A stretch of 64,000 bases of DNA, from positions 11,910,001-11,974,000 of the forward strand of contig NC_088331.1 in the NCBI RefSeq assembly GCF_036884655.1, in the 5' to 3' direction. Position numbers and translations under genes: made by a program. Of this stretch, positions 23,083 to 35,503 are shown one piece after another; position 1 is the stretch's first letter, and each line of letters opens with the position of its first letter. The notes beneath the pieces are model-generated. The model was not told the DNA's origin and ran no database searches. It worked only from the letters and a program-made list of their open reading frames with translations. This stretch comes from Musa acuminata AAA Group (Eukaryota > Streptophyta > Magnoliopsida > Zingiberales > Musaceae).

Positions 23083-24920
23083 TTTCTGAAAATAAAGATG
23101 CAGCAGAAATGAATAACATGCATATTTTGTAAGAAATAAACTATCAAGATATGGGCTTCTATCTTAATATGCTCCCACTATTTTACTAACGAGTCACGCG
23201 ACACCCTCAGCACGTGAAACGGAAGTCTCTGGCAGACTTCTAGTGGGGATCAGAATCCAATCAGCGTCTTAGTATAACCTCGAGGGACTCCAATCACACT
23301 AAGCCTAAAAGGTAGGCAACTCTTGCCGATCACAACTTCTTGTGATTCCCGTCCTGTTCGGCCTCCGAATCACCATGGCCTTGAGGGACTCGACCAACCA
23401 TGATGCTCGGTTAAGTCAACACCTTTATTACAAGATGAGTCTGATTTGATGATATACCCTCGAGGGACTCGACCGAGCATACCATGCCCTCAGGTCATCG
23501 GTGACATCTCTATGTCGTAAGCAAGATAGCGAATCGCGATATAGGTGAGTCTCGAGGGACTCGACCAACTCAACCTACACCGGGAATCGATTCCTACTTA
23601 TAACGATGGAAGGCCACGTGGGGTCAATCTAATTGTCTCATGTTTACCGACTTAATATTATCGAGAGATGTTTCTATGATTTGGTCTCCTAATATGACAT
23701 GTCACACATATACATATTTAATATATATCTACATCGCATGTAAATATATATACATATCTAGTATGTGTATATGCAATCACACCAGATGATCATGGACCAC
23801 AACCTAATATGATTAGGCCCGAGCCAGTAGGCCTAATCACTCACATCAAGATCTATGTGTGCAACGGTGTATCTCCATACCCTGTGATCGTCCATCTCGT
23901 CCTCGTCGGTTCCGTCGACATCTTGATGCATCTTCATGCATCACGATCGTCCGTCTAGTGGGTCCCGCTATCGCATCCACGCTCCCGTTGTGCCTTCTCA
24001 TGTGATTACAACTTAATCATAGGCACGCAGGCCCGACAATAAACGAGAAATATAATGGAGGCACGCAGACCTCAATAATAATAATCACAAGTACACACAT
24101 CACACGGTCCATGATCATCCGTCCACACATCATACATCACATGTATAAATAATCATCATCATTTAGGACTACTAGATAATAATCAAAATAATAATCCACT
24201 AAACCTTTTAATTAATTAATATTTTCTGAAATCAAGGACATGTAGGGAATTTCTCAATTCCTAAGGGTATTTTCATAATTTAGATAAAAGACAGAAACTG
24301 GAATTTCTCAAATTCACAGGGGTAAAACTATCTTTTTGCCCAAAACCCTAATTCCCTCTTACTGCTGCCGCCGTCGCCACCCTGCTGGCGGCGGCCTGTG
24401 CGGCGGGGCGAGGGCGCTGCCCTCGCTTGCAGGCGGCACGCCCGCTGGCGGCGCTGCCGCTGTAGGTGGGCGACCCCGCGGGCGGTTCTGCCCCAGCGGG
24501 CGTGCCGCTGCAGGTGGGCGCCCCCACGGGCGGTTCTACCGGTGGGACAACGCTCGCATGCAGTGTTGTTCCGCCGGGCGACCGCCCCTGTGGGGGGGGG
24601 GGGGTGTTTCGCACGCGGGAGTAGCAGTGGCAAGCGCCGCTGCCCTACGGCGCCTCACCCCGTGGGAGAAGCGACCGCTGGCGCCTCTGCCCGCGGGCTG
24701 CTAGCCCCGCCGGACGCAAGCCTGCTGCAACCAGGCCGCCGGCCGGCTGCTGCAGACGTAGCCCCTGTGCTGCTAGCCTTCGGCTGCGCTGCACGTACGC
24801 AGATCGAGGGCAGCAACTGTTGCTGCCCTTCCTTGTTTTTGCGTCAACGATTTTGACGTCAAAATTCTTCCTAAACACAACACACGCAGTTCAAAACCAA
24901 TCATTTGCACGAACAACCTG
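23083..24920 (-). other. A2 leader (5' UTR): hairpin cluster 23248-23838, GC-rich part 24345-24800, palindrome 24808-24828
   Basis: Read on the minus strand from the primer site: a perfect palindrome (arms GGGCAGCAAC/GTTGCTGCCC), a GC-rich low-complexity part rich in GGC/GCC, a conserved AT-rich part, a GATTAGGCC/GGCCTAATC hairpin (23811-23838), and the four TCGAGTCCCTCGA hairpins (23248-23580, one degenerate) before gag. The ORFs in the GC-rich part are not credible genes: they overlap on both strands and do not match those of A1 or A3. Confidence 0.8.
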
Positions 24921-24933
24921 GCTCTGATACCAC

Positions 24934-26425
24934 TGTTGGGAAATCTTGGGGGCGACATCATATGCGCAGTGGAAGAACAAGAAAACAAAATCCTCGATTC
25001 CCAAAGAGATGTTCGTCGTCGTGCGAAGATTGGTGCGCAAAATCCGCGAAACTTAAAACTGCGTATAGAGTAGATTGTGTTACCTAGGGAGATCGTATAT
25101 CCCTGTTTCCTTGCAGATCCTTAGGAGAGGGTGAAGGAGGTCAAGCGTCCTCGTCTCTAGCGATGATCCACATAGCAGGGTTGCGACGACGCTCCTCAAA
25201 ACTCCAGGCCTGCTCTGAGGTGGAGAGGGAGAGGAGAATAGGAAAGGCAAGCAAAGACTCTAGCCTATGAGGCTCTAAATCCCTCCTATTTATAGAGGTC
25301 CCCTATTAAACCCTAATGGGTCCTCCCCTAGTGGGTATTGGATCTGCATCCAATAAGACAAGGGCTCCGTCGGATATCTCATATCCGAACCTCTACTCAT
25401 CGCAATGCCTACCATATGTGTGTGACCCTCTAGGCCCAATATCGAGTTGGCCGTGAGTCATACCCGTCAGAACTCCTTCTAACTCAGTGAATTATTATCT
25501 TTGTAATAATTCACTTGACTCATCGACTACGGACGTATTAGGCCACTACGCCGTAGTCCCTAGACGATACAGGGGAATCCAATCCATTGGACTTGTCTGT
25601 CCTCAGTTATCATGTACCTATAGTCCCTCATCCATCTAATATCCCAGAGACAGTATATCGAGCATAGTGTTGTCAGACCCATACAGTTTCTACACGAGTC
25701 TCGCTCTAATCGGATTCTTCCGGAGAACTCTTTCTCTCTCAACCCGAATGACCCTGGCCAGGGATTTGTCTGAGCAAGAACACATGAGATATTCCTCTCA
25801 TGACGCCGAGAGTGGATGATCCTCTATCGACACTCAATAGTCCTCGTAAGGTCGACTACCACTCCCAATGACTAGCTGTACTAGATCTGGGACAGCCAAA
25901 CCTGTAAGTTTGGTATCAAAGAGTGGAGCACTCATACAAGACATCCTTGGTGTCTCAAGTCGAAGGACCAGATACACCACTAGGATTACGGAATCACTGT
26001 CTGAAAATAAGGCATCATCAACCATCTAGCATTCCGTAAGTGGATCAATCAGTGAACTCATTCTCCAATGAGCACCTGTACTATATCCCTAGTATCCCTA
26101 CACGAGCAACTATGAGACCAACTGCATCCATCATATGGACGGGTATACAGCACACCAGTCTGTCCGGTTATCACGATGTCCGTCTCGAGTAACCTATGAC
26201 CGGGATTATTTAGGATATGTGTTTAATGGTGAATTGATCTTATTATCGTGATCTCATCACGATCCGATTCCCATTGCACAAATCCAAGGACATCATAATA
26301 TATATATGCATTTATGTAATAGTTATAAAGTGATATACACCAAAATATAATAAGTAAAAATATTCTATATCAATTCACACGTGCCATCACTCACGTGATT
26401 GGCTTGCTGGGCACCTATGACTAGC
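24934..26425 (-). repeat. A2 5' LTR
   Basis: 1492 bp from TGTTGGGAAATC to ATGACTAGCA in plus orientation, next to the primer-site complement GCTCTGATACCA at 24921-24932. The minus-strand TATA box (TATAAATA) is at 25287-25294. Confidence 0.93.
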
Positions 26426-27072
26426 AGGATTCTCCTGCATCGTTTGGGGACTACGACGTAGTGGCCTAGTACATCCGTAGTCGATGAGTCGAGTGAATTA
26501 TTACAGAGATAATAATTCACTGAGTTAGAAGGAGTTCTGACAGGTATGACTCACGGCCAGCTCGATATTGGGCCTAGAGGGTCACACACATATGGTAGGC
26601 ATTGCGATGAGTAGAGGTTCGGATATGAGATATCCGACGGAGCCCTTATCTTATTGGATGCAGATCCAATACCCATTAGGGGAGGACCCATTAGGGTTTG
26701 ATAGGGAACCTCTATAAATAGGAGGGATTCAGAGTGATAGGCTAGAGCCTTTGCTTGCCTCTCCTATTCTCCTCCCCCTCTCCACCTCAGAGTAGGCCTG
26801 GAGTTTTGAGGAGCGTCATCGCAGCCCTGCTATGTGGATCACCGCTAGAGAGGAGGACGCTTGACTTCCTTCACCCTCTCTTAAAGATCTGCAAGGAAAT
26901 CGGGATATACGATCTCCTTAGGTAACACAATCTACTCTATACGTAGTTTTAAGTTTCGCGGATTTTGTGCACCAATCTTCGCACGACGATGAACATCTCT
27001 TTGGGAATCAGGGGTTTTGTTTTCTTGTTCTTCCATTGCATATGTGATGTCGCCCTCTAAGATTTCCCAACA
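26426..27072 (+). repeat. A1 5' LTR, right part (with duplicated GGATT)
   Basis: It resumes exactly where 17356 breaks off and ends GATTTCCCAACA before GTGGTATCAGAGC. TATAAATA is at 26713-26720. An 11-bp inverted repeat (GTGAATTATTA/TAATAATTCAC) at 26493-26520 is kept in all copies of this LTR. Confidence 0.92.
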
Positions 27073-27073
27073 G

Positions 27074-27085
27074 TGGTATCAGAGC
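27074..27085 (+). other. A1 primer-binding site (initiator tRNA-Met)
   Basis: TGGTATCAGAGC two bases after the LTR terminus, a perfect match to the usual plant copia primer site. Confidence 0.92.
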
Positions 27086-28772
27086 TAGGTTGTTCATGCG
27101 AATGATTGGTTTTGAACTGCGTGTGTTGTGTTTAGGAAAAACTTTTGACGTCGAAATTGTTGACGCAAAAGCGAGAAAGGGCAGCAACAGTTGCTGCCCT
27201 TGATTGCGCTGCACGCACGCAGCACAAGGGCTGCGTCTGCAGCATCCGGTCGGCGGCCTACTTGAAGTAGGCTTGCGTCCGGTGGGGCTAGCAGCCCGCG
27301 GGCAGAGGCGCCTGCGGTCGCTTCTCCCACCTGCGGGCGTTGCCCCGTGGGTAGAACCACCCGCGGAGGCGGCGGCGCCCGTAGGGGCGCCAACCTACAG
27401 GGCCAGCACCGCTTGCGGGCGTTGCCCCACTAGCAGAACCGCCCGCGGGGGCACCCACCCGTAGCGGTAGTGCCGCCAGCGTGCGTGCCGCACAGGCCAT
27501 CGCCAGGTGGCGGCGGTAGCAGCAAAGGCGAATAGGGCATTAGGGTTTTCTGGGCAAAAGATAGTTTTGCCCCTCGGAATTTGAGAATACCCCTATGAAT
27601 TCAGAAATTCTCTATATGTCCCTGATTTCATAAAATACTAATAAATTAAAAGGTTTAGTTGATTATTATTTTTTATCATTATCTAGTAGTCCTACATGAT
27701 GATGATTATTTATACATGTGATGTATGATGTGTGGACGGATGATCATGGACCGTGTGATGTGTGTACTTATGATTATTATTATTGAGGTCTGCGAGCCTC
27801 CATTATATTTCTCGTTTATTGTCGGGCCTACGTGCCTATGATTAAGTTGTAATCATATGAAGAGGCGCAACGGGAGAGTGGATGCGATAGCGGGACCCAC
27901 GAGACGGACGATCGTAATGCATAAAGATGCATCAAGATGTCGACGGAACCAACGAGGACAAGATGGACGATCACAGGGCATAGAGATGCACCATTGCACA
28001 CATAGATCTTGGTGTGAGTGATTAGGCCTAATGGCTCGGGCCTAATCACATTAGGTTGTTGTCCATGATCATCTGGTGTGATTGCTTATACACATACTAG
28101 ATATGTATATATATTTGCATGCGATTTAATATATATTAAATATATATATGTGTGACATATTATATTAGGAGACCAAATCATAGAAACATCTCTCTCAATA
28201 AGTCGATAAACGTGAGGCAATTAGATTGACCCACGTGGCCTTCCAAAGTTATAAGTATGAACCGATTCCCGATGTAGATTGAGTTGGTCGAGTCCCTCGA
28301 GACTCACCTATATCACGATTCACTATCTTGCTTACGACATAGAGATGTCACCGGTGACCTGAGGGCATGGTATGCTTGGTCGAGTCCCTCGAGGGTATAT
28401 CATCAAATCAGACTCATCTTGTAACGAAGGTGTTGACTTAACCGAGCATCATGGTTTGTCGAGTCCCTCGAGACCATGGTAATTCGGAAGCCGAACAGGA
28501 CGGGAATCACAAGGAGTTGTGATCAACAAGAGTTGCCTACCTTTTAGGCTTAGTGTGATTGGTCGAGTCCCTCGAGGTTACACTAAGATACTGATTGGAT
28601 CCTGATCCCCACTAGAAGTCTACTAGAGACTTCCGTTTCATGTGCTGAGGGTGTCGCGTGACTCGTTAGTAAAATAGTGGGAACATATTAAGATAGAAGT
28701 CCATATTTGAATAGTTTATTTCTTATAAAATCTGCATGTTATTCATTTCTACTGCATCTTTACTTTTAGAAA
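27086..28772 (+). other. A1 leader (5' UTR) with palindrome, GC-rich part and hairpin cluster
   Basis: 27179-27199 is a perfect inverted repeat (arms GGGCAGCAAC and GTTGCTGCCC). 27195-27530 is GC-rich and low in complexity. A hairpin GATTAGGCC/GGCCTAATC lies at 28020-28047. Four hairpins with the common tip TCGAG-TCC-CTCGA lie at about 28280-28306, 28368-28402, 28450-28478 and 28549-28587, each with its own outer stem. No protein-coding gene is supported here. The ORFs at 27094-27500 are artefacts of GC-rich DNA. Confidence 0.8.
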
Positions 28773-29573
28773 ATGTTGCTTTCAAATCCCTTATGTGGCA
28801 TACTTGATGTTAATCGCCTCACTAGTCCAAATTATATGGATTGACTCCGTAACTTGAGAATTGTTCTTACGACGGAGAAAATCGTGTACGTCCTTGATAC
28901 AATAATGTCTACGCCCGAAGAAGGGGTAAGCGAGGATGAGATCGCTCGCTATGTGAAGTACATTGATGACTCTACTCTTGCTCAGTGTTATATGTTGGGC
29001 TCTATGACTCTTGAGTTACAAAGACAACATAAAAAGATGGATGCCAGATCCATTCTCTTACATGTTCGCAAATTGTTTGAGGAACAGGGAAGGACTCAGC
29101 GATATGAGATATCCAAAAGCCTTTTTCGCGCTTGGATGACTGAGGGGACACCAGTTCAGAACCATGTCCTAAAGATGATTGAGTGGATAGAAAAACTCAC
29201 AGGTCTAAGAATGGTCCTAGGGGATAACTTGTGTGTGGACATTGTGCTTCAGTCCCTACCAGATTCCTTTTCACAGTTCATAATGAATTTTAATATGAAC
29301 AAGCTTGAGGTGACTCTCCCAAAGCTCCTCAATATATTGAGGGAGGTAGAGAGTACTATTAAGAAAGAGAAGCCAGTTCTCTATACTGGTGAGACCAGAA
29401 AGAAAAAGAAAGCAGAAAGGTCCCTTAAGAAGGGAAAGGGCAAGGGCAGACCAGGTAAAGCAAAGGTTGCTAAGAAAGACCCAGCAAAGGACAAAGGCCA
29501 GTGCTTCCACTATGGCAAAGATGGGCATTGGAAGAGGAACTGCAAAGAGTACCTTGTAGAGAGGGCGAAATAG
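28773..29573 (+). pseudogene. gag: A1 gag, decayed
   Basis: It starts at an ATG (MLLSNPLCG) aligned with the A2 gag start. A TGA replaces the Trp of the conserved Y-x-D-W block near 28839. From 28854 the frame is open to a TAG at 29571-29573, where A2 has Gln. The zinc knuckle reads [14 protein letters not shown]: the second Cys is changed to Tyr, so zinc binding would be lost. Confidence 0.85.
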
Positions 29574-32500
29574 AAGCTTGGAGAAGCTTCAGGTACATTC
29601 TTGATCAATCTCCAATTGTCAGATTTTTATGATAGTGCATTGGTATTGGATACCAGTATTGCTTATCACATCTACAATTTATTATAAATTCTAGCAAAGC
29701 CGAGGGGAGATTGGTGAGAGGAATATTGCATAAATGTCTGTTTATGCTAGACACTACTCCACATATTATGAATGTAAATATGTCCAAGAGGAAACGAGAT
29801 GAGATGAATAGTGCATACCTATGGCATTGTAGGCTAAGTCACATCCATGAAAGAAGGATTCAAAAGTTGCTAAATGATGGATATCTAGATCCATTCGACT
29901 ATGTGTCATATGCAACTTGCGAGCCTTGCCTTCGTGGAAAACTAACCAACTCTCCATTTAGTGGAACTGGAGAGAGAGCCATTGAGCTGTTGGAACTCAT
30001 ACATAGTGATGTATGTGGACCCATGTCAACTCATGCCATTGGTGGTTACTCCTATTTCATTACCTTTACTGATGATTTCTCAAGGTATGGATATGTGTAC
30101 TTAATGAAGTACAAGTCCGAGGTTTTTGAGAAATTCAAAGAGTATAAGAATGAGGTGGAGAACCAGACTGGAAATAGTATCAAAACTCTTCGATCAGATC
30201 GAGGAGGTGAGTACTTAAGTACAGAGTTTACTCAGTTCCTCAAGGACCATGAGATATTATCCCAATGGACACCTCCTTATATACCTCAGCTCAATGGTGT
30301 CTCTGGAAGGAGGAATCGTACGCTATTGGATATGGTACGGTCCATGATAAGTTTCGTTGACCTACCCATCTTATTCTAGGGATATGCCCTAGAGACCACA
30401 GCTTACCTTCTGAACAGAGTTCCAACTAAGTCGGTAGTATCTACACCATATGAGATATGGAAAGGAAAGAAGTCTGATCTTAAGGTTGTTAAGATTTGGG
30501 CTGCTCTGCCCACGTTAAAAGACACAACCTTGATAAGTTAGAATTAAGGACAGAGCGATGCAAATTTGTGGGATACCCCAAGGAAACTTGTGGGTATTAT
30601 TTCTATCATCTCGAGGACCAAAAGGTCTTTGTAGCTAAGAGAGCAGTGTTCCTTGAGAAGGAACACATTCTTGGCGGAGATAGTGGGAGAATGATAGAGT
30701 TGAGCGAGGTTCGAGAACCAAGCTCAAGCACCACTCTATAGCTCGAGTCTGTTCAGGTACCTAATACACAAGTTTCAACTTTACGTAGGTCTGATAGAGT
30801 ATCCCATCCTCCTAAGAGATATGTGGGACATATTAGAGGAGAGGATATTGAGGATATTGATCCTTAGACCTACGAGGAGGCTATTATGAGTATAGACTCC
30901 GGGAAGTGGCAAGAAGCCCTGAATTCTGATATGGATTCTATGTACTCCAACAAGGTTTGGAACCTAGTTGATGCGACCGAAGGTATTGTACCCATCGATT
31001 GTAAGTGGATCTTTAAGAAAAAGATCAGAGTAGATGAAAAGGTAGAGACATATAAAGCAAGGCTAGTGACTAAGGGGTATCGTCAAAGGAAATGTGTTGA
31101 CTACGACAAAACCTTCTCACCCGTAGCAATGCTAAATTCCATCAGAATTCTATTGGCTATTGCAGCACACTATGATTATGAGATATGATAGATGGATGTG
31201 AAAACCACATTCCTCAATGGAAACCTCGAGGAGGAGGTGTATATGATGCAACCTGAGGGATTCGTGTCCAAGAACTGCCCAAATAAGGTGTGTGGGTTGC
31301 TTAGATCCATTTATGGACTAAAGCAAGCTTTCCGAAGTTGGAACATAAGATTTGATGAGGCAATCAGATCTTATCACTTCGTTAAGAACGAAGATGAGCC
31401 TTGTGTGTACAGGAAGGTAAGTGGGAGTGCTATCACCTTTTTGGTGTTATATGTAGATGATATCTTGATCATTGGGAATGATGTACGAATGCTATCCACA
31501 GTAAAGGCTTGGTTATCTAGACACTTCTCCATGAAGGACTTAGGGGAAGCATCCTATACCTTGGGATTAGAATCTATAGAGATAGATCCAAGAGGATGCT
31601 TGGCTTGTCCCAGTCCAGGTACATAGAAACTATTGTCAAATGGTTTGGCATGGAAAATTTCAAGAGAGGTCTCATACCGGTGAGACATGGGATATCGTTT
31701 TCTACGAGTATGTCCCCAAAGACAACAAAAGAAAGGGCGAACATGGATATGACACCTTATGCCTCAGCAATAGGGTCTATCATGTATGTCATGCTATGTA
31801 CTAGGCCTGATATAGCACATGCTCTGAGTGTCATGAGCAGGTATCAGGTGGATCCAGGCTTGGAGCACTGGAAAGCAGTAAAGTGTATCCTTAAGTACTT
31901 GAGAAGGAATAAGGATCTTTTACTAGTATATGAAAGTAATAGCCTTAAGGTTGAAGGTTACACAGACTCAAGTTTTCAGTCTGATGTCGATGATAGCAAG
32001 TCGAATTCAAGGTATGTGTACACCTTGAATGGAGGAGCAGTGTGCTGGAAGAGTTCCAGCACACTGTTGGAAGAGTTCCAACACACTGCTGGAACTTTAA
32101 GTACTTGGAGCACTAGAAAGCAGTAAAGTGTATCCTTAAGTACTTGAGAAGGAATAAGGATATTTTACTAGTATATGAAGGTAATAGCCTTAAGGTTGAA
32201 GGCTACACAGACTCAAGTTTTCAGTCTGATGTCGATGATAGCAAGTTGAATTCAAGGTATGTGTATACCTTGAATGGAGGAGCAGTGTGCTGGAAGAGTT
32301 CCAAGCAAGATACTACTACTGACTCGATCACAGAGGCGGAGTACATTGCTGCATCAGATGTAGCAAAGGAGGGAGTCTGGGTGAAGAAGTTCATCACAGA
32401 TTTGGGAGTCGTGCCAAGTAGCGAGGAGCCGACTTCCTTATATTGCGACAACTATATGGCAATTACTCAAATAAGGGAACCCGGGTCTCATCGGAAGTGT

Positions 32501-32672
32501 TCTGAGGAGGTTCCAACTTATCAAAGAGATCATAACCCGAGGAGATGTAGTAGTGGAAAGAGTTCTATCCGAAGATAACATTGCAGATCCACTGACAAAG
32601 CCGTTGTCTCAAATTGTCTTTGAGCGTCACAGGGGTCTGATGGGGATCAGACACATAAGTGATCGGCTTTAG
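29574..32672 (+). pseudogene. pol: A1 pol, decayed, with internal deletion, duplication and truncated RNase H
   Basis: The protease Asp-Thr-Gly reads DTS, and most of the following linker is deleted near 29690-29710. Integrase (29711-30379) keeps HSDVCGPM and RSDRGGEYLS but has Gly for the catalytic Glu (SGRRNR). RT is split by a stop at about 31189 and keeps YVDD in 31192-31626. RNase H carries a tandem duplication with offset 245 bp (31861 versus 32106), sharing its junction with A2. It also has the same 8-bp deletion after GSH-K as A3, which shifts the frame and ends the ORF at 32578. The old C-terminus can still be followed out of frame to the TAG at 32670-32672. Confidence 0.85.
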
Positions 32673-32686
32673 GTCAAGTGGGAGAT

Positions 32687-34207
<1,521 letters not shown>

Positions 34208-34593
34208 AGGATTATCTCCTAAACCCGATAAAAGGAGAATTGAGTTGTAAAAAGGTGGTTGGCCTTCGCCTATTAAAGAAAGGCCTCTAATGGATGCCGG
34301 TGGCCTCAACGGAAGAGGAATCAGAGGAGTGGATGTAGGTCACGATTGACCGAACCACTATAAACAGCCGTCTTCTCTGGTTTGCATTTATTCTTGTTAT
34401 TTATCTTAACTGCAAACTGCCTTCCTTACTTTACTTCAAATACATTTCTGTAAGCTTTCAAAGTTATTATCTGTTCGAAAACGGATTTACGTTGGAAACA
34501 GTTTTATCGTACGAAGGTTTTTTTTTAAAACCAACGTAGGTTTTACCGCTGCACTAATCCACCCCCCTCTTAGTGTCGACCCTGATCCTAATA
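34208..34593 (+). repeat. S2 3' LTR, right part (with duplicated AGGAT)
   Basis: It continues the sequence broken at 16431 (ATTATCTCCTAAACCCG) and ends CCTAATA, where the 5' copy has CCTAACA. The T1 target duplicate GTAAC follows. Confidence 0.92.
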
Positions 34594-35503
34594 GTAACAA
34601 GTAGTTTGTTGAATGAGGAGTTGAGAAGAAAGAATTCAGCGACATCTTAGAATGTTTCACAAGCACTTATCTCAAAGAACAGAGGAAGGTAAAAGTTCAA
34701 GAATAGAAGTAGTTCACGCATGGTTATAAGTAAGTCAAGATCAAGAAAATATATTATTTGCTATAACTATAGTGAGAAAGGACATTACAAGAACCTTGGT
34801 TGCAAGTTAGTGCTTAAGGATGTGAGGCATATGGTTGACTTGAGACTGAATTTGATTTCAGTTGGAAGACTAGATGATGAAGACTATGATAGCAGATTTC
34901 ACAAAGGGTAATGAAAGCTCAGTAAGGGTTCTCTTATTGTGGCTAGTGGAAAGAAATATCACACTTTGTACAGGTTGTAGGCCAAAGCTTGTGGTGAGTA
35001 GTTAAATACTACAGAGAAAGACTTCAGCATGGAGTTGTGGCATAGGCGACTATGACATATGAGAGAGAAGGGGCTGCAAGCTCTTTCTAATATAGAGATA
35101 TTGCCAGACCTCAAAGGTATATGTCTGAACCCTTATATTGATTGTTTGGCTGATAAACAATACAAAATTTCATTTGCTAGTCCAGCTTTGTCTAAAAAAA
35201 TGCATGCCTTAGACTGTGTTTATACAGATGTATGTGGTCCTTTGAGGACAAAAACTCTTAGTGGATTTATTAATGTTCATGGTATCAGTGGTGCACTTTA
35301 TTTTGTCATTTTTATAAATGATTTTTTTAGAAAAATTTGGGCCTATGGTGTGAAGATCAAAGATCAGAATTAATGTCTTCAAAGAGTTTCATGCCAGAGT
35401 TGAAAGGGAGACAGAAAGGTAATTGAAATGCATAAGATCAGATAATAGTAGTGAGTACACAGGATTGTTTAATGATTATTGCAGGTCACATGGCATCCAA
35501 CAT
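34594..35503 (+). pseudogene. pol: T1 gag end, zinc knuckle and integrase part
   Basis: It continues the gag reading from 10518. A knuckle at about 34759 reads CYNYSEKGHYKN, with the second Cys changed to Tyr. Right after it the reading jumps to GCKLVLKDVRHMVDLRLNLISVG, the protease-to-integrase linker, so the end of gag and the protease active site are deleted. Integrase follows: a decayed zinc-finger region (35059 on), YTDVCGPLRTKTLSGF with the first catalytic Asp, and RSDNSSEYTG with the second. S3 interrupts before the catalytic Glu. Several frameshifts and stops are present. Confidence 0.78.

Noticed and set aside
24328..24878. Several long overlapping ORFs in GC-rich DNA (also 8388-8820, 27094-27500, 58763-59417), one starting to look like a 271-residue protein
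   Set aside because: High GC content removes stops by chance. Frames overlap on both strands and are not conserved between the four homologous leaders.
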